Shown: one piece after another, positions 36,190 to 48,339 of the stretch
How the letters are laid out: each line of letters starts with the position of its first letter
Numbering within the stretch: position 1 is the stretch's first letter
Source of the DNA: Syngnathus acus
Lineage: Eukaryota; Chordata; Actinopteri; Syngnathiformes; Syngnathidae
Direction: 5' to 3'
DNA length: 64,000 nt
Assembly: GCF_901709675.1 (NCBI RefSeq)
Contig: NC_051094.1
Coordinates: 12,208,501 to 12,272,500 of the forward strand
Notes under the pieces: model-generated
Told to the model about the DNA's origin: nothing
Database searches by the model: none
The model's input: only the letters and a program-made list of their open reading frames with translations
Translations under genes and position numbers: made by a program

Positions 36190-37192
36190 CAGTGGAACCT
36201 TGGATAAAGCACTAACTTGTTCTGTCTCTTACATTAAAAATAATGTCAATAGAATTAAACCGTTTTAAGCCTCAGAACCTTCATGGAACCACAAAAGATG
36301 TAACGCTTCTTAATGACATCTTTAGAGTTTGTAAACAATGTGGCATCATTTTGGGGTCGTGTCTAAGATGGAGGTAAAAAGATTTAGTGCGCTCGCTTGA
36401 AAACGCAGATTAGCATTATTTCATTGTTTATGTAGGAAAGGACACCAAAAAAAACAGCCATTGGAGTAAATATGTTAGCAAACTCACTCTCCACTATAGA
36501 AAATGTTCAAATATAACTTGAGTGACGACTTTTGTGTCGTGCGGTCACCATTGCTGCCAAGTCAACGACAGAATACAAGTATGTAACAGGCACCTCAATT
36601 ATGGATAACTGCGAGACAACCCTCAGAGGTCGGCTTAAAGCACCTCTTTTCGGATAAACGGCAGAGGGAAGTACCCCATATGTGGGCTTCAGGAGAAATG
36701 TAAGTCACATGAACCCTTACAGATTTCTATGTAATACAAGTCCAATTCTCTCCAATGTTTTTTTCCAGCTCTGGTGTGTAGTGAACCAGGGACTTCGGAT
36801 TGCGATACTGATATGTATAGGATGTGGGAGTTGGGGATTTCCTTCTTCAGGCGCCATACAACTCCATACATGGAATTCTGGGGAGTCAACGCAAGTGCTG
36901 GTAGGTGTACGGACAATCTTGGCTCCACTACTCTCAGGACTTCCACCATCTCCACGCTTATTTTCTCTGGCATGAGGATGATGCAGTGGTAACCTTTCAC
37001 AGCTGCAGTTCAGGTGGGTTCAATAATGGTGTCTCCTGGTGTGAGGACCCTTGCTCTCTGTGTCCTTCAGCATTGACAGACTGATCCTGTCTTTGACACA
37101 GCGTTGAAAAAAATCCTACTTGAATAATATTTCATAATATATTGGATAATATTTGTTCATAAACTGGCCGTTCTTGAACCAAGGTTCCATTG
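36190..37192. mobile_element. Mariner/Tc1-like non-autonomous element carrying a cbs pseudogene
   Basis: Both ends begin with TA, then CAGTGGAACCTTGG (left) and CAATGGAACCTTGG (right, complement), so 13 of 14 bases match. TA at both borders fits the Tc1/mariner target duplication. The 1003 bp between contain no transposase, but do contain a degraded cystathionine beta-synthase fragment at 36768-37122. The element lies in a 5' intron of fgfr1. Confidence 0.6.
36768..37122 (-). pseudogene. cbs: Cystathionine beta-synthase processed pseudogene fragment
   Basis: Minus-strand translation gives KGYHCIILMPEKISVE, YGVVWRLKKEIPNSHIL and, in shifted frames, KDRISL, PGDTIIEPT and QYRNPKSLVHYT. In that order these match the catalytic core of vertebrate CBS, the PLP enzyme that joins homocysteine and serine. 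At least three frame changes, a small deletion after the EPT motif and an in-frame stop near the 5' end make it non-functional. The roughly 110-residue stretch runs without visible introns, which points to a retrocopy. The true cbs gene must be elsewhere. Confidence 0.85.
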
Positions 37193-38286
37193 TACATGCA
37201 GAATATGAGCATTCACTTCCATTAAGAATAAAACCTTACATTCAAGAAGCATTCCTTGCAAAGCATCCATTGAACAGCACAAATTAAAAAAAACATTGGT
37301 TTAAATACAGCAGCAAAAAAGTGAAAAAGAGCAACTGCAACCAATAATAATGTTCAACCTAAGCACATTTTTATCATCTGTAATCATTGAACATACAAGT
37401 GGGCCCTCTGGAGGTAATCGGTGTATTTAATTGAAATTGGGAAAAGCCTTTTCTAATGTGAGCATCGCAACATAAAGCCCCAAGACTCATAAAAAAAAAA
37501 AACATGCTTATGGTAGGAGATACTAATTTCCATGCAACTATTTTGTTTCCCTTCTCAAGACAAAGGAATGAAACCAAATGCTTCTGCTGTGATTGTTTGT
37601 CGACAGCTGAAGCCATCCGTCACCCAGTAGGGAAGTGGAGAAAAGTGAAGCATTCCCAAGCTTAAGTCAGTGGGGGGGCAGCAGGAAAAGCACAGAGGCG
37701 CATAGATAATACCTAGCCATTTGGTGAATAAGAACTGAGGAGTGTCTCACACTTCCCCACGTAAATAGAAGTTATGCTATAGCTCACCTGGAAGAAAATC
37801 ATTCCCCCAAAACCTAATTTCTAATTATAGCACAGCATTGTTCTTCCATTTTCCTCTTAGAAATGATGAATAATTTCAGTGAATTCATCCGTTCAGTGAT
37901 TTTTCTTTCTTTACTATGAACAACAGGAGCTGAAATTGTGGGAGGGCTGCCCTTGAGCCACAGATGGGACTCATTTACTTCACCATGTCCCACCGTTGGC
38001 TTAAATGCAACCTTCAGAAATGTATTCATTATTCTGATTACAATGCTGAACCGATCATATCTCTCTGCGGATTCCCACTTCCGACTTTGAGTTGTCAACA
38101 CCCAAGTATTCTACCATGTCTATTATGGTCATGCCGCCTATCCAAAAGGTACATTTAGAGGGTTTCGTTTCACCATGTCTCTCCCCTTCTTATGGAAGTG
38201 ACCGAGTTGATAATGAATCCGTCGTAGAAAGTCGTAACATTACAATTGGCAGGACTAAACATTGTCAGAAATAATGTGTAAAAATA

Positions 38287-38940
38287 GTCCATATCAGACC
38301 GATGTATCGGTCAGCCAATATATCGGGGCCGATATTGCTATTTTTAATTCATCGGCATCGGCGATATTTGTGTTTAGTAGCGCCAACTTAAAGTCAGGCA
38401 GCGGCATATAAATGGTGCAGTGCTGCTGTTGCCGACTTCCTTAGTGAAAGACCCCAAACCAAAACGTTTGGAATACGTTATTATACGAATACGCATGAAT
38501 GAAAATTCATCTCAAGAATCTATTGTGTATCGTGAGGAAAAGTGGACTTAATTAGCGTCATAAAGTGGTATGTTTGACCGATGATGTCACAGTTAATTTC
38601 CTTATTAAACCTGTCTAACCATCACAGTCAATATGAGAAATCACTTTTGCATACAAGGCTGAGAAACATGACAAAGTTATTTATCGATCTTTGATTGATT
38701 GATTGAGTGATTCTTGCTAACGAGTAGCAATCCGTTAACAACACAACACATAGTGAATGATTGGATCTTTTACACTTCATTTTGAAAATATAATAAATAG
38801 TATATAAAGCACAAAACTCTGAGATATCGGCCCTAACAATTAGTCAAAAATATCGTCAGCTCATATCAATTATTGGTTGACCTTGACCTCTAAATATCGG
38901 CATCAGTTATAGAAAAACCATATGCGGTCAACCCTAGTCC
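38287..38940. mobile_element. hAT-like non-autonomous element rich in TATCGGCCGATA motifs
   Basis: The left end has ACCGATGTATCGGTCAGCC and GGGGCCGATATTG. The right end has TATCGGCATCAG and CATATGCGGTCAACCCTAG. These CGGTCA..CGATAT-type ends are widespread in teleosts. No coding capacity. The boundaries are approximate. Confidence 0.55.
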
Positions 38941-39189
38941 ACGTTAAGGTGTAGGTGCTTAAACTTGATACTTTTGGTGTGGTATGATTCAAGAACGTTC
39001 GATTTTAATGTGAAAATGAGTCAATTCAGCTTCATGATGCTTTCAATCACATTAGAAATCGTAGGGATTTACTTCAATCACGGTCGAAAAATACAAACAT
39101 CAAAGTGTGTGTATGTATGCGTGTGTGTGGGGTTATCCCACAAACCTACTTCATCAGAATGGCGGGGGGCGGCACTGTGTCCTTAAAAC

Positions 39190-39329
39190 CTGGGCAAAGA
39201 AAGCCAGAAAGACAAGTACACTTGGCCTCATCAGCATCCTGTTGAGGGGAGCTACATTGGTGGCTTTTCTGCGACAGGAACTCCAGTCAGAACTTTGGGC
39301 ATCAGCAGCAGGTCATTTGTAGATTTAAA
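39190..39329 (-). other. Candidate fgfr1 signal-peptide exon (unresolved)
   Basis: On the minus strand a good acceptor (TGTTTTTCCGCAG) precedes ATG at 39237, coding MLMRPSVLVFLAFFAQ. A possible donor CAG/GTTTTA follows at 39190. Reading on gives VLRTQCRPPPF and a stop at 39154-39156. The hydrophobic leader suits an FGFR signal peptide. However, the donor is phase 0, whereas the Ig-I exon at 33737 needs phase 1. Either this is a chance frame, an intermediate exon is missed, or a base error is present. Confidence 0.3.
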
Positions 39330-40245
39330 CTGCGGAAAAACAGGAGCACAAATGTGTGAACATTCCGAGTGTCTTAAAAACTACAACTCAGCAGGGAGCA
39401 AAGAGTAATAGAGGACAGTATGACAAAAAATAAGACCGTGGAACGTAGAGAAAAAAACTCGGATGGGTACAAAGTTCAGGGATGTACTAAAACTCTACGG
39501 CCTTATTCTTCATAAACACTGATGAGAAATGCAGTCAGTCAGTCGTGCACAGGCCAAACATCTTGGCAGTTTGATGGCTAAATGTTTTATTTTCAAAACC
39601 TTTGATACCACAGAATATAATTCATGAAGTTTGTCATCGTGTTTTCTCAAGACATTTTACCAACTATGTCCTGCAAAATGGAGCACTGTGACTGAACCCC
39701 TACACAGCACATCTGCTTGCATCAGCATCACCCCTAGCATCTGGCCTCAAGATTAACACTTGCCCCTACCCCCTTGAGGAATCTGTTAAAGAACAAAAAC
39801 TACAGCGTGTCATGTGACACCGGTGTAGAGAGACATCATTTCCACACTTCAAGATCTATACCTAACATTTGTTTTGGTCCAACACCAAGAGCCTCAATGA
39901 CAATTTGCTCCCCTACACTGACTTGCAAAAAAACAACAACAACAAACACACAGATACAATTTGCGGGGATGTCCAACAACAGCAAGAGAGCTGGAACAAA
40001 AGTTCTTTGTTTAAAAAAATATTCAAATAATTTTGCTGTGAGCAGGGAGGTTCCGGGCAGGGTTTTATACCGCTGATACCATCGTCCATGAATGGATGGC
40101 CGATACAGATCATGTGGCTTTGTGTAAACTTTAAATTTAGAGGTCCAATTACCAAGTGTTTCTTGAATCATCAATTCATCTGTATGAGTTCTTTTTCCAA
40201 TTAAATAATCTGAATAAAAAAAAGGTTACATTTCTATTAAGGCTG

Positions 40246-40619
40246 CACGATTAATCCAAATCTAATAGACATTTAGGTTTGACATCCCGCAAAAATAGAA
40301 TCGCAAGACAGTGTGGTTTTATACAGATTTTTTTTGCCGCTTTGGCGTTTCATTGATAGATGTATTAGCGAACCAGAATTGTCAATGCCTGGGTCCGCTG
40401 GCCTATCAGTGTTGTGGCTAATACACGTTCGTCAGCCTGTGTTCTGGTGCACACAGTCAGCACAGCACGACTAAAATACTAACGTGTACATTGTCTCACA
40501 GTTGAAAGGATCAACATTATGTGTGATTTGCAATTTTCTAATGCACTTTTGTAGTGATCCAAAATCACGATCAGCGGCCGACGATGATTAGTCACCGATC
40601 GATCGGAGCATCCCCAGCG
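40246..40619. mobile_element. Transposon-end fragments (hAT-like)
   Basis: The left part starts GGCTGCACGATTAATCC. The right part reads ACCGATCGATCGGAGCATCCC before CAG. Both are typical terminal sequences of fish hAT-type elements, but they do not clearly pair with each other. They may be nested or solo ends. Confidence 0.45.
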
Positions 40620-41929
40620 GTAAGTATATCAGTAAGCTAACAGGAAAACAACAAATAATGTCACATGTGAGTCAAAACCCTAATCGGTTTTATTTGTCTA
40701 CCCAGAGCAATGTTCTGATGCGGTTTCTTTTGAGTGTTAATCACCAATGAATGTTTATCTCCCAAAAAGGCACTCTGTTTCCCCCTACAGCAATTCATTT
40801 CACTTTCCGAGAACACTTCACTCTTCCAGCAGCTGAGCTGGCCCATAGGGAACCAAGGGTGATGAAGAAGCTTGGTCATTGCGGCTACGTAAGATGTGAC
40901 TCACTCTTTGGGATGGTTCCAAAAAAGTGCTTCTGCGGCAAGGCCGCATGGTCCCTGTTCCCTTGGCACCACAGCGACCAAGCAGTGAGAAGGAGGAAGT
41001 CGCTTGTCCAAAGGATGACACAAAGCTCTGTCATTCTCAGTCTCCATGAGAGCAGGAGTCAAACTAAAGTGTGTTTTACTATGCATACACACTCAGCGTA
41101 GACTCTCCAACTTGGTTTTGCCAACACCCGTCTGAATTATTAACCAATTTAAGTCCAAAATTAGCAAACCCTTGCCAAAGCAATGTGTACCCAGTGAGAG
41201 AGTTTTGGTTCATGGAATTTGCTTTTTAACTTTCATACACTTAAACAAATTATGTATATTTTGTTAATTGAGTATCAGCTGGCTGGAAAAGACACAAAAA
41301 AAGTGAAATGAAAAATGTAGCCAGTGTAGAAATAATTTTCATCTTCATGATACCTGATACAGGTTTGTATTAGATGAACCTCAGTAAAATTCAAATAAAG
41401 CAGACTTTGACTTTGAAATTTTACTTCCCCTCAAATCACTTCAATAAAGTACAGCACAGTAGAGTGGACCTCCACATTTCATAAGAGATAAGGACAGGGC
41501 CTGGCCACACAGAAAATCTGAGAATAATTGACGCCAATTCAATTGCATTGACAAAACAAAACATCTATTTTTCTTGAAAGCCAAAACCTGCTAATGATTG
41601 ACATCTGTTAAATTGCAATAGCAAAAACAAAATAAAAAATATATTGGCCTCTAAAGCCAAACAATTTCGAGTGACCACAGATATACTGCTAATAAACGTT
41701 TTCACACACAAAAAGATTGGATTTTTCTTTTTTACAAAGTCCTAAAGAAAGGTTTCTTTTTAACAGATCATGAAATTAAAACAACAGAAAGGATTTATTT
41801 GACAAAGCTAAAAGTCACATAAACAACAAGGCCTACACCATAATTGGTGTTCATTGTCATCCATAAATCATAAAAAAATTCAACTCCCTAATTCCTTTTC
41901 TGAGTTATCTCTACTCTTTAAGTTGAGCG

Positions 41930-42905
41930 ACAGAGTATCATACCATTTTACGAAAGCAAAGATATACACTTGACTTGTGCAAAAACAAAAGCTTCCCCGA
42001 CAGACTCGCAATGCAGATATGGTTTATCGTCAGCATTCCATGAGATGACACTTCAATGTAAAAACAATCAGTGTCAAGCTGCTTGACACATTGCCATTTG
42101 GTTCACATTTACATCCCAAATTCCTTTCACTGTGAGCCTAGAGCATAAGATGTTTGGATTTCTATATGGAAAGTTAAAAATAAAAACGTTATCAATAGGT
42201 AGTCAGTGAAAAAGTGGACAAGTGGTCAGGCTGAAGTTGAACAATTGAATAGCGATTTTTCAGACAGATACTGCAACATCTATTCAAATCACACAAGTGC
42301 AATATTGACTAAGTACACTAACATTTAAAAACATGACAGAAAATTACATCATACCATCAAAATCTTAAAAATAGGAGTGATTCGATTATATGTGTCACAA
42401 AGTTTTATGGGAAAATGTGGTGTGAAATAAAAGGAGTCAACCAACGTCACTACACATCTGTCACATCTGTCACCACGTCAGGGAACTGATTGTGTAACAA
42501 TTTTGGTGACTGACTAACAAAACCTTACAATGTTTTTAGTATGGACGGAATTCATTACGGATACGTGACCTAAGACAACCTAATCAAAGCAAAAATAAAT
42601 ACAAAAACAACAAGGAAGACAAACAACTGAAGCACATTAAAATGATACAATGTAGCTGGAAAAACAGCATAGCAGCAACTGAATTTATTGACTTATAGGT
42701 ACTGGATAGATGAATTTAGAAATGCTAATAACATTGTGTCTCGTGGCTATTTAGACATGTTACTATTGTCTTGGGATAGTTTTTTTTTTTCTTTTTTCTG
42801 GGGATCAACACAAACTAAGAGATGCACCCTGATTTCGTTGCACAGTCACTATATTATGACAAAGGCCCTTTTACTCTATTTCAGATAACTAATGTATTGA
42901 TTATG
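41930..42905. repeat. Inverted duplication, arm A (fgfr1 intron 1)
   Basis: Long stretches are the reverse complement of 47560-48335. Examples are GTCAGCATTCCATGAGATGA (42030) against 48205-48225, ACATCATACCATCAAAATCT (42347) against 48097-48120, and TATAGGTACTGGATA (42695) against 47725-47740. The order is preserved throughout with indels between. By eye the arms are about 75-85% identical. The arms lie on either side of the presumed fgfr1 first exon. Confidence 0.85.
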
Positions 42906-43197
42906 GTCACTTTGTAGCATTTCTTTGCAATGTGTTAACAATGACACAAGGTATGTCAGGAAACTTATACAAATCTGTAGTACTAAAGTGTTTACGTATA
43001 TAAATGCATAAAATTATTGAAAGAGCTAAAAAAAAGAAGTGTCCAGGCTATAAGGAAATAATTCATTAGTGCATTCCTTGTGAAGAAAATTCCCTTATCT
43101 GTAAGATCTCAAATTGCAGCGGGAGAACAATGCTAACCCCACAGCACGTCAACATACAATAAAAACGTGTTTGGAGAATAAGAAAAGGAGAGCTCAC

Positions 43198-43440
43198 CTT
43201 ACTGGCGGGCCAGCCAGCGTCTGATAAATCTGATAAGAACACTCCTTAGCCCAGATTGGAGGGAGAAAAAGTACCTCCAAAAATGGAGAATATCCACACG
43301 TAATGAGTGGAAGCTGAAACTCTCACTTTGGTCGCAACTGTGGAAGTTTAGCTAACAAGCTCGCGCATATTTTCCCAAACTTGGCCAGGGAAAATCGCGT
43401 GCGTGCCAGACTAAAGACCAGGGGGGAAAAGCGGAACAAA
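43198..43440 (-). promoter_or_regulatory. Probable fgfr1 non-coding exon 1 and promoter region
   Basis: On the minus strand CCAGTAAG is followed by the strong donor GTGAGC at 43197-43192. Upstream lies a CpG-containing segment (CGCGCATA, CGCGTGCGTGC at about 43360-43400), unlike the AT-rich surroundings. The position, 9.5 kb upstream of the Ig-I exon, fits the large first introns of FGFR genes. No transcription start can be placed and the upstream limit is arbitrary. Confidence 0.45.
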
Positions 43441-43599
43441 ACTTCCGGAGGATGAAACGGATTTGAGCTGATAGATGTATCGTGGGATACAGCCAGGATT
43501 TTATTTCCACTGGTATTCTTTAAAACGCTGCTAACACAAACAATGCTGGCAAACTTTAGTAATTCGGTCGTCCATTGATCTCAGCGTCTTCACTCGCGA

Positions 43600-45416
43600 T
43601 AAATCGCAGTCTTCTCACCTCCAGGGGGAAAAAGACCAAAGTTTATCAAATTAATTGTTGTTTGTGTTATTTCCTCGCGTGAAAACAGAAGACAGTAGAT
43701 TCTAAAAAGTTATTGGGACTAGTCCTGCTGGGAAAAAAATGTTCAAGAACGGGAATCCGTGCAAATCCAAACCTCCCCCTTAATTTTCAGACGAGTGGAT
43801 GCGCATATATCCTAGATAGCAAACCAAAAAAGGAACAGTGGTCATTTCCGGTTTGTAGTTCGCAAATAAAAGCGAATCGTAAAACCAAGGGGGAAAAAAA
43901 TATGAAAATTATCTCGTGAAGCGTCTGCTACACCACGTTGCAATCAACTGACGTATTCACAACAAATGTTTAGACTATTTTTAATGAAGCAATCCACAGT
44001 TTCTAAAATAACCCTCCAAAACAGCGCTGTAAAAATAAAACAAATATTAAATAAACACGACGATAGGTCAAGGATAAAGTCTGCATTTGGGGAGAAATTT
44101 GTAAATGTTTTTGTACGCTATCAAGAGTTGGGGAATTCATGTTCGGAAAGTAAAAACCCTCCGCAGTCTGGCTTTTTTGTAAAAAAAAAAAAGAAAAAAA
44201 AAAAAAAAAAAAAAAAAAGGTCGTTTACATTGCTTTATTTTGAAATTCAGGTTACCGGCTCTTCGGGCTGTTATTCAGATTTTGACACCGCTGGAGGGTT
44301 GGAAGAAACCTGGCTCTCCCTGCCATCCTTTGCACCTCTGCGGCTCTTCACACTTTGCATTGTAGGCATTGACCCCAACGCTCATGCTTGTAATAGGATA
44401 TTGTTTTGCATTGCATTTCTATTTGCTAGTATACATTACCCCAAAAGACGATTGAAATAAATGATAACTCTCAAATAAACTTTATAAGTAGCATAAGTAA
44501 TGACATTATAAAAATGGTAATTTTCCAGTGGGGTGGCCAGGGTGACACGACCTTAGTGAGGAGTGGCCGTGCACGCGTACTTCACGTTACTATACCATCC
44601 ACTGTCAGGATTTCAATGAATAAAATTGAAGCATTTGGGTGGTATGGCTCAGTGAAAGAGTGGTTGTCTCCCTACCCAGAGGTTGATGATTACCTCATCT
44701 CAGCGGTAGAACTGAATGATTTAATATCTATGAGAAAGGAATGTAGCCAATTTTAGCAGAGGTGATCAAAACGATTTCTTCCCCTTTAAATTAATCGGGT
44801 TACCATAAATTTGTTTTATAAATCCAATCCACTCCTCTTTTGCTGCAGTGCGATATTTAGATAAACTTCAGCAAATTTCGCAAACGTTCCAAAACAGTAT
44901 TGTGCTTTTTCCTTTCATAAATGTGGGAATTAGATTGCATTAAGTTCTGTGCAATGATATTTAACTTGCCCCCTACAGGGGCTTGGCACCCCTAAACCTC
45001 TGATACTTGAATCGCCTCTAAGTGTAGGCAGATGCTAAAATAAATCTACACTGAATGTGATGAGCATTGGTGGAAATATTTCAGAGCAATATGTTTCACC
45101 TGCACAAATAAACAGCACTTTCCTCAACGTCCTGCTCAAAGCAGCAATGCAAAAAGCTTTTTTAGGCTCGTGGATAGATCTCATGTTTTGGCATCATTTC
45201 AAACACTCGTAATTTTGGAATACCTACCAAGTCAGCACAGTCTGATCAAAACAGTCTTTTGACTGGTGCCTTTGAAAGCCTTTGACTTCATGTCACAGAT
45301 TATAACTGATTGATTGCTGTAAAGCACATGAACACCATCTTGGTAGCGTAATTAAAATAACAATGCAGCAGATGTGGACTTTAACACGTGGCAGCTTTTC
45401 GTCATGTGCACAACAT
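43600..45416. other. Upstream of fgfr1, nothing recognised
   Basis: Contains an A-rich run at 44181-44218 and short chance frames only. It could hold fgfr1 regulatory DNA. No gene or transposon end was identified. Confidence 0.4.
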
Positions 45417-45696
45417 TCACTCTGGACACCCTGAACCGGTTGGCAGCCAATCGCAGGGCACACAGAGACAAACAACCATTCGCACTCGCACTCACACCTA
45501 TTGACAATTTGGAGTGCTCAATAGGCCTACCAAGCGTGTTTTTGGGATGTGGGAGGAAACCGGAGTGCCCGGAGAAAATCCACGCGGACACGGGGAGAAC
45601 ATGCAAACTCCTCACGGGGAGGGTCGGAGGTGGAATCCAACAGGCACCCTCTGAACTGTGAGGCGGACGTGCTAACCAGTACATCACCGTGCCGCC
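45417..45696 (-). mobile_element. tRNA-derived teleost SINE
   Basis: Reading the minus strand, the head GGCGGCACGGTGATGTACTG / GTTAGCACGTCCGCCTCACA is followed by GTTTGCATGTTCTCCCCGTG and TTTCCTCCGGTT. It ends near CCTGCGATTGGCTG and AGGGTGTCC. This is the order of the abundant fish SINE with those landmarks. Its B box is degraded, so the copy is inactive. Confidence 0.8.
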
Positions 45697-46904
45697 TGAT
45701 TCGAATCCCTCAAATGCAATAATAATCGGAATGCTGTGTTTAGACTAGTGGGGGCCCATACACCATATCAATGTAGGGACAATTTTGGGCTTGACTTCCT
45801 CTCTAAACAATAAACCAATAGGATATTTTCACATGGGATCGTCAATAGGCCTATATTTGATTTGAAATTTGAAAAATTCTCTAAAATCTCTAACACTAAA
45901 GTCATGTCACACAAGCAGACAAGGCCAAGACAAGTATACAAGTGCTGATGTGTTTTGTTGCAGCACACTGCTTTTCTTCTGCAGAATACTTTTGGAAATG
46001 GAAAGACAGCCCAAATTGACTTGCTCCAAGACACAAGCGATATCATTTGACTTTTCGTTTGTATTTTTTCTTATCCACTGCTACAGTGGTATGGTTGATT
46101 CGAAGTCATTTGAACTTCTACTTTAGCAATTCTCTTTTAACACAGTCTATTTAGTTTAGGGCGAGGTGGGGCATTTCTTGGTCACTGCTCACTCCTTTTT
46201 TGGTTTGTGAAATATGCCAGACACTGTGAAAAGCCAAGAATATTTTATGCAAAAGTAAACGGAAGGCAAATTTGACCACAGCTCACCACCAAAGTACACA
46301 GAGAATCGGGCAACAGGTAGTGTAAACAATATGTGTCCTCAGGATACTTTGCATCATCATTTTCCTAGCAGCTTCCGCATCACCCCAAAAGGATGCTTCA
46401 TTGTCCGTTCTTGTGTTTGCATTCCATTGTTAATGGGCAAGTACAAATGTTCTCCTTTTATGCACAAAGCCTTCACCCTCGTCTTCCAATCTATTGCTTG
46501 AGCTCAACCCTCATCCATCCATCAGCAGTGGCCCTGTCCTACACAGCCCCCCACCCCTCAGGCTCGCCACCCCCAGCTTGGTCTTTGACACAACGCTGTT
46601 GTGGTTTTCCGGGTCTTTATGCTGCCTGTTGTCTGAGGCAGATTGAAGACCCTTTGTGTGCGTCCGCCCCTGTCCTGAGTGGCCGGGAGGAACCAGCTGA
46701 ACTGCGAGTGGAGAGATAGGAATGCGCATATGAATGGACCAGTGTGTGTCGGGCACCTGCTGATAGAGGGACGACGTGCCTGTATAGTTCTTCTTCTTCA
46801 TCAGCGTAACCAACTTGTTCAATTATAACGTGTAACGTTCCCTGATTATTCACACTAAACAACAAAGTACTGACTTTGTAGTTATGTTGTTGTTGTTGTT
46901 GCTG

Positions 46905-47460
46905 ACATACAGTGATGTCCGTAAATAATGAGACGTTGACACAATTCTCAACTTTTGGCCTCTAAACACCACTGTGATGGATTTGAAATAAGACTTACTT
47001 TAACTGCTGACCTTCAGCTTTAATTTGAAGGTGTTTATGTACATTCCAATAATTGTGTATTGGAATTACAACAGTTTGCATATATTTTGCCTCCCACCAT
47101 TGAGAGCCCAAAAGTAATGGGACATATTAACAATCATAAGTCAAACTTGACATTTTAATGCGTGGTTTCAATCACTTTGAAGCCAGTTACAGCCTGAAGT
47201 CTGGAACGCAGAGACATCACCAGACGCTAGATTTCATCCCTGGTGCTGCTTGTATTGCGCGGGTCTTCAATTTCTGCTTGTTCTTTGGGCATTTTTCCTT
47301 CAGTTTTGTTTTCAGCGCACATCCTCAGTATGTTATCATTTTTACACTGTTCTCCTGATTTGGATATAAATACCCTCAAATTAAAGCTGAAAGTCTGCAG
47401 TTTGAAGACATCTGGTTTGTTTCATTTTTGATCCACCCTGGTGGTCTTTAGAGCTAAAAA
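46905..47460. mobile_element. Dispersed repeat-like segment, family uncertain
   Basis: Begins TACAGTGATGTCCGTAAATA and contains AAAAGTAATGGGACATATTA and ATTAAAGCTGAAAGTCTGCA, phrases typical of old DNA-transposon copies in fish. No frame survives. The right boundary is not defined. Confidence 0.35.
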
Positions 47461-47559
47461 GATCCAATCCATAGAAAGACATTCCAAATAATCAATATAT
47501 TACTTATCTTAGCATTTTCAATAGCGTAAAAAGTCATTTGTCATAATATGATGACTATT

Positions 47560-48335
47560 AACAAATAATCAATACATTAGTTAGCATCTTAAATAGAGTA
47601 AAAGGGCCTATGTCGTAATATAGTGACTATGCAACGAAATCAGGTTGCATCTCTTAAAATTAAAATTAAAATAACATAAAACCTATCCTAAGACAATAAT
47701 AACATGTATCTAAATTCATTTATCCAGTACCTATAAGTAAATGTATTCAGTTGCTGCTATGCTGTTTTTCCAGCTCCATTGTATCATTTTAATCCATACT
47801 AGAAACGTTGTAAGGTTTTGTTAGTCAGTCCCCAAAAGTCTAACACAATCAGTTCCCTGACATGATAGATGTGTTGTGACATTGGTTGACTCCTTAATTT
47901 ATTTTTGCTTTGATTAGGTTGTCTTAGGTCATGTACCTGTAATGGATTCCGTCCATACTAGAAATGTGGTAAGGTTTTGTTAGTCAGTCACTAAAAGTCT
48001 AACACAATCAGTTCCCCAAAATGACAGATGTTGTGACGTTGGTTGACTCCCGTAATTTCACAACACAATTTGTAACACAAATTTTGAAACACTCCCATTT
48101 TTAAGATTTTGATGGTATGATGTAATTTTCTGTAATGTTTGTAAATGCTGTACATAGTCAATATTGCATTAAAGCTTGATTTGATAGATTGTTTTAACAT
48201 TGGTGTCATCTCATGGAATGCTGACGATAAACCATGTCTGCTTTGTGAGTCTATAGGAGGAAAGTTTTGTTTTTGTACGAGTCAACTGTATACCTTTCTA
48301 TGCATACCTTTTTGTTAGTCTATTGCGTTTACGCT
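47560..48335. repeat. Inverted duplication, arm B, with internal tandem duplications
   Basis: The reverse-complement partner of 41930-42905. Within it, GTAAGGTTTTGTTAGTCAGT occurs twice (about 47810 and 47970), each followed by the same AGTCTAACACAATCAGTTCC and GTTGACTCC, giving a direct duplication with a period of about 155 bp. A second, shorter duplication with the TAATATGATGACTAT / TAATATAGTGACTAT theme lies at about 47500-47630. Confidence 0.82.
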
Positions 48336-48339
48336 TACT

